DNA of 38,961 nt from an uncultured Prevotellaceae bacterium (lineage in GTDB: Bacteria > Bacteroidota > Bacteroidia > Bacteroidales > Bacteroidaceae): NCBI GenBank assembly GCA_902763615.1, contig CACWSX010000025.1, forward strand, positions 1-38,961, read 5' to 3'. This document shows, piece by piece, positions 14,703-23,077 of this stretch (positions are counted from its first letter, which is position 1; every line of letters starts with the position of its first letter). The notes under the pieces are model-generated. The model saw nothing but the letters and a program-made list of their open reading frames with translations. It was not told the DNA's origin and searched no databases. Made by a program: the position numbers and the translations under genes.

Positions 14703-16119
14703 CAGTCAGTATCTGATAGAGTTTAGGGATGTTCACATGATGTCGGACGTGATCGGCCAACTTGTCGTATTGTTCTTCTTTAAACTCTGAGTAACTCTTT
14801 AAGGATGTAAGACTAACGGTCTTATCTTTAAGCAGATACTCTATTACTGGAGCATTATCCAAGAAACCGTGTATGTAAGTACCGATGCAATGATCTGCTT
14901 GGATAATGGCCTGATCAGTATCACTCACGCCCTGATGGATTTCGTAGCCTTGACAGGGCTGACCATCGAACTGAAAGGTGACTTGTCGTGTGGTCTTCTC
15001 TGGTGTCATCTTGGTCTGAATAGGCAACAGACCGAGGCCTGGCAGACGAGTGATGTTGCCCTCGATGCCGTCAGGATCTTCTACCGTCTGACCTAACATC
15101 TGATAACCGCCACAGATACCTATCACTGTCTTTCCTTCGCGATGAGCACGCTGGATGGCTTGGGCACAACCGTTACGACGCAGTTCCATCAAGTCGTCGA
15201 GTGTAGCTTTGGTGCCAGGCAGGATGATGATATCGGCCTGTTGGATGTCAGAGGTATTATTGGTATAGAAGAGGTTTACGCGCGGATCGCGCTCCAACGT
15301 ATCGAAGTCGGTGAAGTTAGAGATATGTCGCAACAGAACGACAGCAATGTTCACCTTTCCTTCAGCTATTTCGCGTTGTTTCTTCTCAAGGCTCACAGAA
15401 TCCTCTTCCTCGATAAAGATGTCTTTGAAATATGGTACGACGCCCAACACAGGCACGCCACAGATATCCTCCAGCAACTTCCGACCTTCATCGAAGAGCC
15501 GCATATCACCTCGAAACTTATTGATGATGATGCCCTTGATCATCTGCCTGTCCTCAGGCGTCTGCAGGGCAATGCTGCCATAAACGGATGCAAACACACC
15601 CCCTCTGTCGATATCGCCCACAAGAATGACATCAGCCTTCGCATGACGGGCCATCGACATATTCACAAGATCGCGATCTTTCAGATTGATCTCTGCGATA
15701 CTACCAGCCCCCTCCATCACAATGGGATTAAAGCGCGCAGCGAGTCGGTCGAAGGCATCGCAGACTTCTTTTCTGTAATCAGGAGCCCTCCAATAATCAT
15801 ACGCATCTTTGTTGCCAATGGGCTTGCCGTTCAAAACCACTTGCGATGTGTGGTCGCTTTGGGGTTTCAATAGCAAAGGATTCATATCCGTATGGCAAGG
15901 AATGCCTGCAGCCTCAGCCTGTACGGCCTGAGCGCGGCCAATCTCCAAGCCTTCAGGTGTCGCATACGAGTTCAGCGCCATGTTCTGTGCCTTGAAAGGA
16001 GCCGGACAGTAACCATCTTGCCTGAAGATACGACAGAAGGCTGCAGCAAGGATACTCTTGCCTACGTCGCTGCCTGTTCCGGCCAGCATTACAGGATGTA
16101 GTTTAGCCAATGATTTCAT
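14695..16119 (-). CDS. cobQ: cobyric acid synthase (CobQ/CbiP)
   Basis: 474 residues, within the family range. The synthetase domain has the P-loop GTGSDVGKS at residues 14-22 and FKAQNMALNS; the class I-like glutaminase domain carries the Cys in IGICGGYQMLG and the His in GTYIHGFLDN. It amidates the b, d, e and g carboxylates of adenosylcobyrinate a,c-diamide using glutamine and ATP. It overlaps the downstream end of the cbiA C-terminal frame by 17 bases and cbiB by 8, so cbiA-cobQ-cbiB are one tightly packed operon. Confidence 0.93.
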   Translation of the reverse strand: MKSLAKLHPVMLAGTGSDVGKSILAAAFCRIFRQDGYCPAPFKAQNMALNSYATPEGLEIGRAQAVQAEAAGIPCHTDMNPLLLKPQSDHTSQVVLNGKPIGNKDAYDYWRAPDYRKEVCDAFDRLAARFNPIVMEGAGSIAEINLKDRDLVNMSMARHAKADVILVGDIDRGGVFASVYGSIALQTPEDRQMIKGIIINKFRGDMRLFDEGRKLLEDICGVPVLGVVPYFKDIFIEEEDSVSLEKKQREIAEGKVNIAVVLLRHISNFTDFDTLERDPRVNLFYTNNTSDIQQADIIILPGTKATLDDLMELRRNGCAQAIQRAHREGKTVIGICGGYQMLGQTVEDPDGIEGNITRLPGLGLLPIQTKMTPEKTTRQVTFQFDGQPCQGYEIHQGVSDTDQAIIQADHCIGTYIHGFLDNAPVIEYLLKDKTVSLTSLKSYSEFKEEQYDKLADHVRHHVNIPKLYQILTDD

Positions 16120-16666
16120 ACAGATGCGTATAACTTGCTAAGACATTCTTATACTTAAACACAGGAGTTGCCACAGGCTCACCTTTGGCATTATAGACCT
16201 GAGCGATACTCTTTGGCGTTTCACCCAGAAACTGAGTATAGTGAAACTCATGCCCCCGATATTCCCTACCCTCCAACACAAAACGTCGATAGCCTAGTGA
16301 GAGCTTGCGGTCTGCCTTGCGTGCAGAAATCTTGTAGGGCAGCACCCCACACATCGGATATTCACCCTCGTCGGTCACAATGCTTTGACAGAGATACATC
16401 ATACCGCCGCATTCTGCCTGAATACGTCCGCCACGCTCAGCAAAGTCCTTGATGGCCATACGACAAGCCTCGTTAGCGACCAGCGACTCCAGATGTTTCT
16501 CCGGATAGCCACCAGGCAGATAAAGCAGGTCGATATTATCAAAGTAAGGCACTTCGGTCTCAGGATCGAAAAACGTTACGTTCTCGAAACGGTCGATATT
16601 TTCCTGATAGATAAAGGAGAACGACTCGGCATTACGGGCCATTATAATTCTAATAGTTTCTCCCAT
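16103..16666 (-). CDS. cbiA: cobyrinate a,c-diamide synthase, glutaminase half (separate frame)
   Basis: 187 residues. Starts at MGETIRIIMARNAESF, where the second half of a normal CbiA (usually VAxAxDxAFxFxY) begins. It contains the CobB/CobQ-like glutaminase signature LYLPGGYPE, the Cys of QAECGGMMYL and the His of HEFHYTQF. It supplies ammonia from glutamine for amidation of the a and c carboxylates. The frame overlaps the end of the N-terminal half by 25 bases. ATG 16666 lies in the overlap and could start independent translation; otherwise the gene is frameshifted. All visible catalytic residues are intact. Confidence 0.8.
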   Translation of the reverse strand: MGETIRIIMARNAESFSFIYQENIDRFENVTFFDPETEVPYFDNIDLLYLPGGYPEKHLESLVANEACRMAIKDFAERGGRIQAECGGMMYLCQSIVTDEGEYPMCGVLPYKISARKADRKLSLGYRRFVLEGREYRGHEFHYTQFLGETPKSIAQVYNAKGEPVATPVFKYKNVLASYTHLYEIIG

Positions 16667-17295
16667 TTCACGTTGTGTTCTAAGAGTTCTACCAATTGTC
16701 TGGTTTCCGGCTGTTGTGAGAAATCGAGTCCTAAGTAGCGTGAGCTTTGTTCGAGTGTTGCAGATTTAGGCAGATAACCATAACACGCTAAGCCTAGATC
16801 GGCGCATACTTGCTGCAACATATTGAAATGTTTCTCAGATCCCACCTTATTATATATTACGCCCGCGATGCGAACCTCTTTCTTGAAGTTGACAAAACCC
16901 GAAAGCAAAGGCGCCATCGAATAAGCGGCCGACTTAGCATCTACGACCAACACAACCGGGATGTCCAGCACCTGTGCGATTTCGGCAGAAGAGCCTCTGT
17001 CGCGGTCGTAGCCATCGAAAAGGCCCATCATCCCCTCAACGACACACACATCAGCATCCTCGCCATAACGGGTAAAAAGTTCGCGGACATGCTCTGGAGT
17101 TGCCATGAAAGCATCGAGATTTATACTGGGTCTGCCACACACAGCCTCATGGAATTTCGTGTCAATGTAATCTGGGCCACATTTAAAGGGTTGCACACGT
17201 TTTCCCTTCTGCAACAACAGCGCCATCAGTCCCCGTGCAATCGTTGTCTTGCCCGAGCCACTTGTTGGTGCCGCTATCATAAAACTCGCTTTCAT
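16642..17295 (-). CDS. cbiA: cobyrinate a,c-diamide synthase, ATP-dependent synthetase half (separate frame)
   Basis: 217 residues ending WEKLLEL just where the interdomain linker should be. P-loop PTSGSGKTTIARGL at about residue 10, FKCGPDYIDTKFH and VEGMMGLFDGYD are CbiA signatures. A full-length CbiA is a single chain of roughly 430-460 residues; here the two halves lie in different frames and sum to about 400, with a short linker. One added base near 16655 would fuse them. Its promoter leaves only five bases before the ATG. First gene of the cbiA-cobQ-cbiB operon, divergent from the riboswitch-led btuB operon. Confidence 0.82.
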   Translation of the reverse strand: MKASFMIAAPTSGSGKTTIARGLMALLLQKGKRVQPFKCGPDYIDTKFHEAVCGRPSINLDAFMATPEHVRELFTRYGEDADVCVVEGMMGLFDGYDRDRGSSAEIAQVLDIPVVLVVDAKSAAYSMAPLLSGFVNFKKEVRIAGVIYNKVGSEKHFNMLQQVCADLGLACYGYLPKSATLEQSSRYLGLDFSQQPETRQLVELLEHNVKWEKLLEL

Positions 17296-17300
17296 GCATG

Positions 17301-17308
17301 CAAAAGTA
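17301..17308 (-). promoter_or_regulatory. -7 promoter element for cbiA-cobQ-cbiB
   Basis: Reverse-strand TACTTTTG with the cbiA ATG (17295) starting five bases after it; an out-of-frame ATG lies in between. The transcript would be leaderless or nearly so, so it cannot carry a riboswitch. Confidence 0.5.
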
Positions 17309-17351
17309 CAAAAAAAAAATGGATAATGATGGTTTATTCACAAAATATTCG

Positions 17352-17359
17352 TATCTTTG
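17352..17359 (+). promoter_or_regulatory. -7 promoter element for the riboswitch-btuB-cbiK operon
   Basis: TATCTTTG followed by CA, about 13 bases upstream of the first riboswitch helix. The region 17309-17351 is shared with the divergent cbiA promoter. Confidence 0.65.
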
Positions 17360-17371
17360 CACCGAAATAAG

Positions 17372-17545
17372 GCAATCTGGTGGCTGAAGCCACTACGATG
17401 CAAGGGAATTCGGTGAAAATCCGAGACTGTACCTGCAGCTGTAATCCCCGTTTAAAGGGTCTGCTTGTATAACGCCACTGACTAGTCGTCGGGAAGGTAA
17501 GGCAGACTGGGGAAAGTCAGAAGACCTGCCCAATTACTGAAGTAC
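17372..17545 (+). ncRNA. cobalamin (B12) riboswitch
   Basis: Canonical conserved blocks in order: GGTGAAAATCC (17412-17422), ACTGTACCTGCAGCTGTAA (17425-17443), GCCACTG (17474-17480), GGGAAGG (17491-17497), and the B12 box AGTCAGAAGACCTGCC (17515-17530). Downstream, CCGTA (17548-17552) can pair with TACGG (17561-17565), placing an AGGA in the loop just before the receptor start, which suggests control of translation initiation rather than termination. When adenosylcobalamin is abundant, expression of the TonB receptor, CbiK and second receptor should fall. Confidence 0.95.
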
Positions 17546-17573
17546 GCCCGTACAGGAATATACGGTGACGGAA

Positions 17574-19736
17574 ATGAACTTTTTGATCATGAGAAGACAG
17601 AAACTGGCAATTTGCCTTTGGCTGTTGACTGTCGGTATATCGGCACAGACGGATCAAATCTGGCGCTCTGACAGTTTGCAGGAGGTGGTGGTGACTGGTA
17701 CAGGAACTCAACACCTGCTGAAGGATGCCCCTGTGCAAACAGAGGTCATCACCTCGAAGATGCTCCGAAACTATGCTGGTCGCTCCATTGAGGACATCCT
17801 ATCGGGGCTGACGGCCTCGTTTGCATTCAGCGAGGACGACATGGGTTCGCAGATGCAGCTGAATGGTCTGGGCAACAGCTATATCCTGATGCTGGTCGAT
17901 GGCAAACGTATTCACGGCGATGTGGGTGGACAGAACGACCTGAGCCTTATCGACCCACACAACATCGAGAAGATAGAGATTGTGAAAGGAGCCTCGAGTG
18001 CCCTTTACGGCTCCGATGCCATCGCGGGTGTGGTGAACATTATCACGAAAAAACATCATGAGGGTCTGCTTATAGAAAACAGCACCCGAGGTGGCAGCTA
18101 TGGCGACCTGCGACAACATAACGGCTTAGGCATCGCCATCGGGAAAATCAAAAGCTATACGAACTTCCAACTACAACACTCCGATGGTTGGCAGAACACG
18201 GCGACCGAAGCTGAGAACCAAACGGAATTCCTGATTACTGACTCTCGGAATATGACTGTCAACCGTCATACCAACTGGCAGGTATCGGAACGTCTGACCT
18301 ACGAGCCTATCAAGAATCTGGAACTCTATGCAGAGGGCAGCACGTATTGGAAGCGCATCTATCGTCCCAGCGGCAAATATGCAGCCGTCGACGTGAAAAC
18401 CTATGATATGGAATACCGAAACCAGAGTGTGGCAGCTGGAGGTCTGTGGAAACCTAATAAGACCGACCAGGTTTCCTTCGACCTGAATTGGGATCGTCAT
18501 GCGTACTATTATTATTTTACCGCCATCACTCTGACCGACGGCTATGACCCGCAAGGCAACTTCACCCCCTATTACCCCTATTTCCCTGACGATGAAGAAC
18601 TGCAGAGCGACCAGCGACGTATCATGGCACACCTGAAAGGCATTTTCGCATTGCCCTATAACAACCGTCTGAGTGGAGGACTGGAATGGCGCTATGACTA
18701 TCTGGAGGCGCCAATGCGCGTCGATGGCGGTGTAGCACGGGATAACACGGAAGCAGCCTATGTGCAGGATGAGTTCGGCTATCAACTCAGTCCGAAGATA
18801 GCCATGAACATCACGGGTGGTCTGCGACTAAACAACAATGGACAATTCGGCATGAATCTCTCACCGAAGGTATCGGCCATGCTATCTTTAGGCAACGACA
18901 TTCGTCTGCGAGCTACCTGGAGTCAGGGGTTCAAAGCCCCCACCCCAAAGGAACAGCACTACCGTTACGTAAAATACATGAACGCCACTTATCTCTATCT
19001 GGGCAATGAAGACCTGAAGCCTCAGACCTCAAACTACTATGGTGTGAGTGGCGAATACAACTGGCAGGGGCTGAATATCACTTTGACAGGCTATATCAAC
19101 AACGTAAAGGACATGATTACGCTGGTAACTATTCCCAACAATCAGGCACCAGCTGAGTATATCGTAAAATACGACCCCAAAAAGACACGTCAGTATCAGA
19201 ATCTGGAAACTGCAGAGACAAAAGGCATTGACCTAAGTCTGCGTTACCGTCTGAACCGTGAATGGATGCTGGGTGGCAGCTATAGCTATCTCGATACTGA
19301 CGCCAAACAGTACGATACCAACCACGACATGCTCGTTGACGTCATTATCGACGGAACGGCCCACCACAAGGGCAGTTGGTTTGCAACATGGAATCATGAT
19401 TTTTCACCCGCTTACCAAATGGGTGTAGGTATTTACGGCCGCATGTCGAGCAAGCGCTATTATCAGATTGACGGCGACGGTAAAGGCTACCAGACATGGA
19501 GATTATCCACCAATCATGAGTTCCCCGTCGGTAAGAAATGGCTGTTCCGTTTGGAAGCTGGCATCGACAATATCTTCGATTATGTGGACACAACGCCCCA
19601 CGGCCTGCACTTGGGAACAACCACGCCTGGACGTACCATCTATGGAACGCTAACCATTCGTTTCACACATGGCAAGAAACTGAGATTCACTAATAATAGT
19701 ATTAATTCTAAATCAAACGAAAATGAACAAGATTAA
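17574..19736 (+). CDS. btuB: TonB-dependent outer-membrane receptor, BtuB-like
   Basis: 720 residues. Signal peptide RRQKLAICLWLLTVGISAQ; plug domain about 35-150 with EVVVTGTGTQHLLKDAPVQ and VKGASSALYGSDAIAGVVNI; then a 22-strand barrel ending in a TonB-receptor-type segment GRTIYGTLTIRF, followed by a hydrophilic tail. In-frame starts exist at GTG 17565, ATG 17574 and ATG 17589; 17574 is used because it follows the riboswitch hairpin directly, but 17589 gives an equally good signal peptide. The B12 riboswitch makes corrinoid import the likely job. The last 14 bases overlap the cbiK start, so the tail was probably extended by gene overlap. Confidence 0.9.
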   Translation: MNFLIMRRQKLAICLWLLTVGISAQTDQIWRSDSLQEVVVTGTGTQHLLKDAPVQTEVITSKMLRNYAGRSIEDILSGLTASFAFSEDDMGSQMQLNGLGNSYILMLVDGKRIHGDVGGQNDLSLIDPHNIEKIEIVKGASSALYGSDAIAGVVNIITKKHHEGLLIENSTRGGSYGDLRQHNGLGIAIGKIKSYTNFQLQHSDGWQNTATEAENQTEFLITDSRNMTVNRHTNWQVSERLTYEPIKNLELYAEGSTYWKRIYRPSGKYAAVDVKTYDMEYRNQSVAAGGLWKPNKTDQVSFDLNWDRHAYYYYFTAITLTDGYDPQGNFTPYYPYFPDDEELQSDQRRIMAHLKGIFALPYNNRLSGGLEWRYDYLEAPMRVDGGVARDNTEAAYVQDEFGYQLSPKIAMNITGGLRLNNNGQFGMNLSPKVSAMLSLGNDIRLRATWSQGFKAPTPKEQHYRYVKYMNATYLYLGNEDLKPQTSNYYGVSGEYNWQGLNITLTGYINNVKDMITLVTIPNNQAPAEYIVKYDPKKTRQYQNLETAETKGIDLSLRYRLNREWMLGGSYSYLDTDAKQYDTNHDMLVDVIIDGTAHHKGSWFATWNHDFSPAYQMGVGIYGRMSSKRYYQIDGDGKGYQTWRLSTNHEFPVGKKWLFRLEAGIDNIFDYVDTTPHGLHLGTTTPGRTIYGTLTIRFTHGKKLRFTNNSINSKSNENEQD

Positions 19737-20892
19737 GTATCTGGTGATGGCATTCGTAGCCGTTTGTCTCACCGCTGCCATTTCTTCTTGCGAAAAGGAA
19801 AAGGAAGTAGAGAAAATCGTCGAGAAGGAAGTTATCAAGACAGACACCGTGACCGTTGAGAAGAAGGACACCGTCCGTGAGCCGGCATCCAACTGGGAGC
19901 GTTATCAGCAACTTGTCACCGCTGACGTCAAAAACAAAAAGAAACAAAACAAGGCGATTCTGCTGGTTGCTTTCGGTTCTACATGGGAGCAAGCTTTCAA
20001 TGCCTTCGACACAACCATTGATGCCTATCAGAAAGCATTCCCAAAATACGACATTTTCTTGAGCTATTCTTCGGCCATCTGTATCAACCGTGCTGCTGCC
20101 GGTGAGAACGGCGTCGCCCGTAACTACTACGCACCTCCATTCTGGCTCAATGCCTTTGCTGCTGAGGGTGTCCAATACGAGGAGATTGTCATACAGTCGC
20201 TGCAGGTCATCCCTGGTGAGGAATACACCCGTGTCATCAACTACATCAAGGACTTTGCCAACAATTCAAATGGCGACCTCGACGACAGCTATCTGGCCAA
20301 TGTAACGCTGAAACTCGGTGTACCCCTGTTGCAGGATGCTGACGAAGACGTGAACCTCGTTGCCAAGGAGTTGAATGCAATTTACAAAGACAAGGCAGCT
20401 GAAGGTGTTGTCGCTTTCATGGGACATGGTAACCCCGACAGTTATGATACCTACAAGGCCAATGTACGCTACACTCAGCTCGAAGAGGCTTTACAGCAGT
20501 ATAACAAGAACTATTATGTCGGCACAGTCGATATGATGGAAAACTTCAAGACCAACGTTTGGGAGCGCATGATGGCCAACGGTATCAAGAGCGGTAAAGT
20601 TTACTGCCACCCACTAATGTCTATCGACGGTGATCATGGTCACAACGACATGGCTGGCGACGATGATGACAACTGGGACGGCGAAAAGTTCACCCCCAAC
20701 GAAGAGGGCGAAGTCGAAGACACCTCTTGGAAGATGTATTTCCAGCACTTAGGCTATGAGTGCAACGACGAGACGATGATCAACCTCGGTCTGCTCGAAC
20801 TACCCACCATCCGCCAAGTCTGGATGAACCACACTCAGGCTGCTATAGACGGTGAGCCGCTTGAGTATTATCACTCCAAAAATCCTGAATAA
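19723..20892 (+). CDS. cbiK: CbiK-family cobaltochelatase with lipoprotein signal
   Basis: 389 residues, about 125 more than cytosolic CbiK. The N terminus is a lipoprotein signal with lipobox ISSC (Cys23), followed by an acidic/lysine-rich stretch CEKEKEVEKIVEKEV and a linker to about residue 75. The catalytic part follows: LLVAFGSTWEQAF, IQSLQVIPGEEYTRV, FMGHGN (His235), VGTVD (Asp270) and GDHGHNDMAGDDDDNW (His305). By comparison with Salmonella CbiK the metal ligands are His, Glu and His; the middle ligand here is Asp. Known family role: Co2+ insertion into sirohydrochlorin; exported relatives occur in Desulfovibrio. Acidic residues next to Cys resemble the Bacteroidetes surface-export signal, so it may face outward. 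Lies between two TonB receptors under the riboswitch. Confidence 0.88.
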   Translation: MNKIKYLVMAFVAVCLTAAISSCEKEKEVEKIVEKEVIKTDTVTVEKKDTVREPASNWERYQQLVTADVKNKKKQNKAILLVAFGSTWEQAFNAFDTTIDAYQKAFPKYDIFLSYSSAICINRAAAGENGVARNYYAPPFWLNAFAAEGVQYEEIVIQSLQVIPGEEYTRVINYIKDFANNSNGDLDDSYLANVTLKLGVPLLQDADEDVNLVAKELNAIYKDKAAEGVVAFMGHGNPDSYDTYKANVRYTQLEEALQQYNKNYYVGTVDMMENFKTNVWERMMANGIKSGKVYCHPLMSIDGDHGHNDMAGDDDDNWDGEKFTPNEEGEVEDTSWKMYFQHLGYECNDETMINLGLLELPTIRQVWMNHTQAAIDGEPLEYYHSKNPE

Positions 20893-20900
20893 ACCATTTA

Positions 20901-23012
20901 ATGTCAGTATACGTGTATTATATAAGTGTGTTGAGGAAGAGACTGTCGGGAGACAGCATCTTCCTCCTTTTACTTCTCATGAGTAGTATCTCTGCTCAGG
21001 CACAGATTCACCAGATGGTGCGGAAAGACTCATCAGCGATTGATCGCACCTACAATCTGAACCCCGTGGTCGTGACCGGCTCTGGCCACCACCAGCGATT
21101 GAAGAGTACCGCCACCCCCGTCCGTGTTCTCAGCAGTCAGGAAATCAGCGAACAAGGTATTACCACCTTCGACGGAGCCCTGACACGCATGATGCCCCAG
21201 GCCTCGATGGCGCCTAACGCCATGGGAACATTCCTCCGCCTGAACGGACTCGGTAACAAATACATCCTCATCCTGATCAATGGCCAGAAACTGTCAGGCG
21301 ACATCTCTAACAATGTCGACCTCAACCGTATCAATATGGCCCGTGTCAAACGCATCGAGGTGCTCGACGGCGCTGCATCGTCGCTCTATGGTTCAGATGC
21401 CATCGCAGGCGTCATCAACATCATCACTGACCAACCGACCCAAAATCTGATCAGTATAACCAGCGACACCAAGGTCAGCGGTCACGGCATAATGACCGAA
21501 GCCGTCAGTCTGGATATCTATAAAAACGGCTTCGGCTCCTATACCTCATTCAGTCACGACCAGGCCGACAGCTATCAAACCAACGACGAAGAATATGTCA
21601 AGGGCTCAGAGCCCCAGACACAGAAAACGATTGCCCCCTTCTTCACTGGCTATCGCTCGAACATCATCGGACAGAAATTCACCTATGCCCCCACTCAGCA
21701 CCTTGCACTGAATGCAGGCCTGGACTATTCATACAAAATCACCAACCGTCCGGAAACCCGATCCGACATCACGGGCGGCACCGACTATGAGATGCGCTAT
21801 AAGGGCCTGCGCTGGAATGTGGGCGGCATCTATAAATTTACCAATCGTCACTCACTGCAGGCCGACTTCACCGTCGACCGTTTCCGCTATGGCAAAGAGT
21901 ACGATGTGGAAACCAAGACCTACCAAATTGGCGACTATGTGCAATCGAAGAAACAACGCATGATGGAGGGCGAGCTTAAGGCCATTCTGGGAATTACCAC
22001 CCACTCTACCACTATCTTCGGAGCAGACTGGCGTAAGGACTACCTCGTAGCCACATCAGGCAATATCGATCAGCACGTATCAACGCTGGCTGCCTATGCC
22101 CAACACGAGATGAAATTTCTGAAAGACTTCACGGCCACATTCGGCTTGCGCTATACCCATCACGAGACCTTTAACAACCATCTGACACCAAAGCTGTCGC
22201 TGATGTATGCCCCCGGTAGTTTCCGTTTCCGTGCTACCTACTCTGCAGGTTTCCGTGCGCCAGGCCTCGACGAGCTCTACTATCATTATTATGCCGTCAA
22301 TCGTGGAAAGCCGCAAATCAGTTTCGGCAATCAGGATCTCAAGCCCGAAGACAGCCACTATTTTTCACTGAATGCTGAATACCGCACGCATCTGATAGCC
22401 ATCAGTCTGACGGGTTATCTGAACCGCATCAACGATATGATAGTCAAGCAGAAAATCGATGTTGACGACACCTCGCTGGCAATGCTGCAACGCGAGTTTC
22501 CTGAGATGACCGAGGCAGAGGCCTCGAAACTGGTAAGCTATGCCTTGTATCAGAATAGCGACAAGGGCGATGTAAAAGGCATGCAACTCAACATCTCTGC
22601 CAATATACTTCCAGGATTGAACATCTCCGCCAATTACGTCTACACCTATGCTAGATACAAAAGTGGTGAGGCTTGGCAGACACTGGAACGCAGCATCCGT
22701 CATGCTGCCACCATAGCAGTCAACTACCACCATAGCTGGCGACAATACGCTCTGAACGTCAATCTGAATGGCCGTCTGCAGTCGAAGACCTATTATCCAG
22801 ACTATGAGGATGCCCCCGGATTCGGCATCTGGAACCTAAATACCACGCATAGCCTTCATTTCCTGAAGGGAGTGTTATTCAAGCCGAGTCTCGGTATCGA
22901 CAATATCTTCGACAAGGCGGACAGAAGAATCGACGCATCCGATCGTAAGTATGCCTTATACACCCCTGGCCGAATGTTCGTCATTGGTGGCACTATCAAA
23001 CTATGGAAGTAA
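20901..23012 (+). CDS. second TonB-dependent outer-membrane receptor
   Basis: 703 residues. N-terminal signal peptide with a long hydrophobic run IFLLLLLMSSISAQAQ; plug with NPVVVTGSGHHQRLKSTATP and LDGAASSLYGSDAIAGVINI; barrel with FRAPGLDELYYHYYAVNRG and a C-terminal Trp-containing end GGTIKLWK. It follows cbiK by 8 bases and is related to the first receptor in the plug and barrel. Substrate is probably a corrinoid or other tetrapyrrole, inferred from the shared riboswitch-led operon. It could also be a heme or porphyrin receptor. Confidence 0.85.
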   Translation: MSVYVYYISVLRKRLSGDSIFLLLLLMSSISAQAQIHQMVRKDSSAIDRTYNLNPVVVTGSGHHQRLKSTATPVRVLSSQEISEQGITTFDGALTRMMPQASMAPNAMGTFLRLNGLGNKYILILINGQKLSGDISNNVDLNRINMARVKRIEVLDGAASSLYGSDAIAGVINIITDQPTQNLISITSDTKVSGHGIMTEAVSLDIYKNGFGSYTSFSHDQADSYQTNDEEYVKGSEPQTQKTIAPFFTGYRSNIIGQKFTYAPTQHLALNAGLDYSYKITNRPETRSDITGGTDYEMRYKGLRWNVGGIYKFTNRHSLQADFTVDRFRYGKEYDVETKTYQIGDYVQSKKQRMMEGELKAILGITTHSTTIFGADWRKDYLVATSGNIDQHVSTLAAYAQHEMKFLKDFTATFGLRYTHHETFNNHLTPKLSLMYAPGSFRFRATYSAGFRAPGLDELYYHYYAVNRGKPQISFGNQDLKPEDSHYFSLNAEYRTHLIAISLTGYLNRINDMIVKQKIDVDDTSLAMLQREFPEMTEAEASKLVSYALYQNSDKGDVKGMQLNISANILPGLNISANYVYTYARYKSGEAWQTLERSIRHAATIAVNYHHSWRQYALNVNLNGRLQSKTYYPDYEDAPGFGIWNLNTTHSLHFLKGVLFKPSLGIDNIFDKADRRIDASDRKYALYTPGRMFVIGGTIKLWK

Positions 23013-23039
23013 AACGAACATAAGAAAAACTCAAATATA

Positions 23040-23071
23040 TTTGTTTTTTCGCTCACTTATCCGTACCTTTG
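23040..23071 (+). promoter_or_regulatory. full-consensus promoter of the ZIP transporter
   Basis: TTTG (23040-23043), 20-base spacer, TACCTTTG (23064-23071). The first ATG (23078) follows after six bases. Confidence 0.75.
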
Positions 23072-23077
23072 CACCCG

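Noticed and set aside
15142-15873. 243-codon forward open frame opposite cobQ
   Set aside because: Antisense to conserved cobQ motifs; no promoter or family signature.
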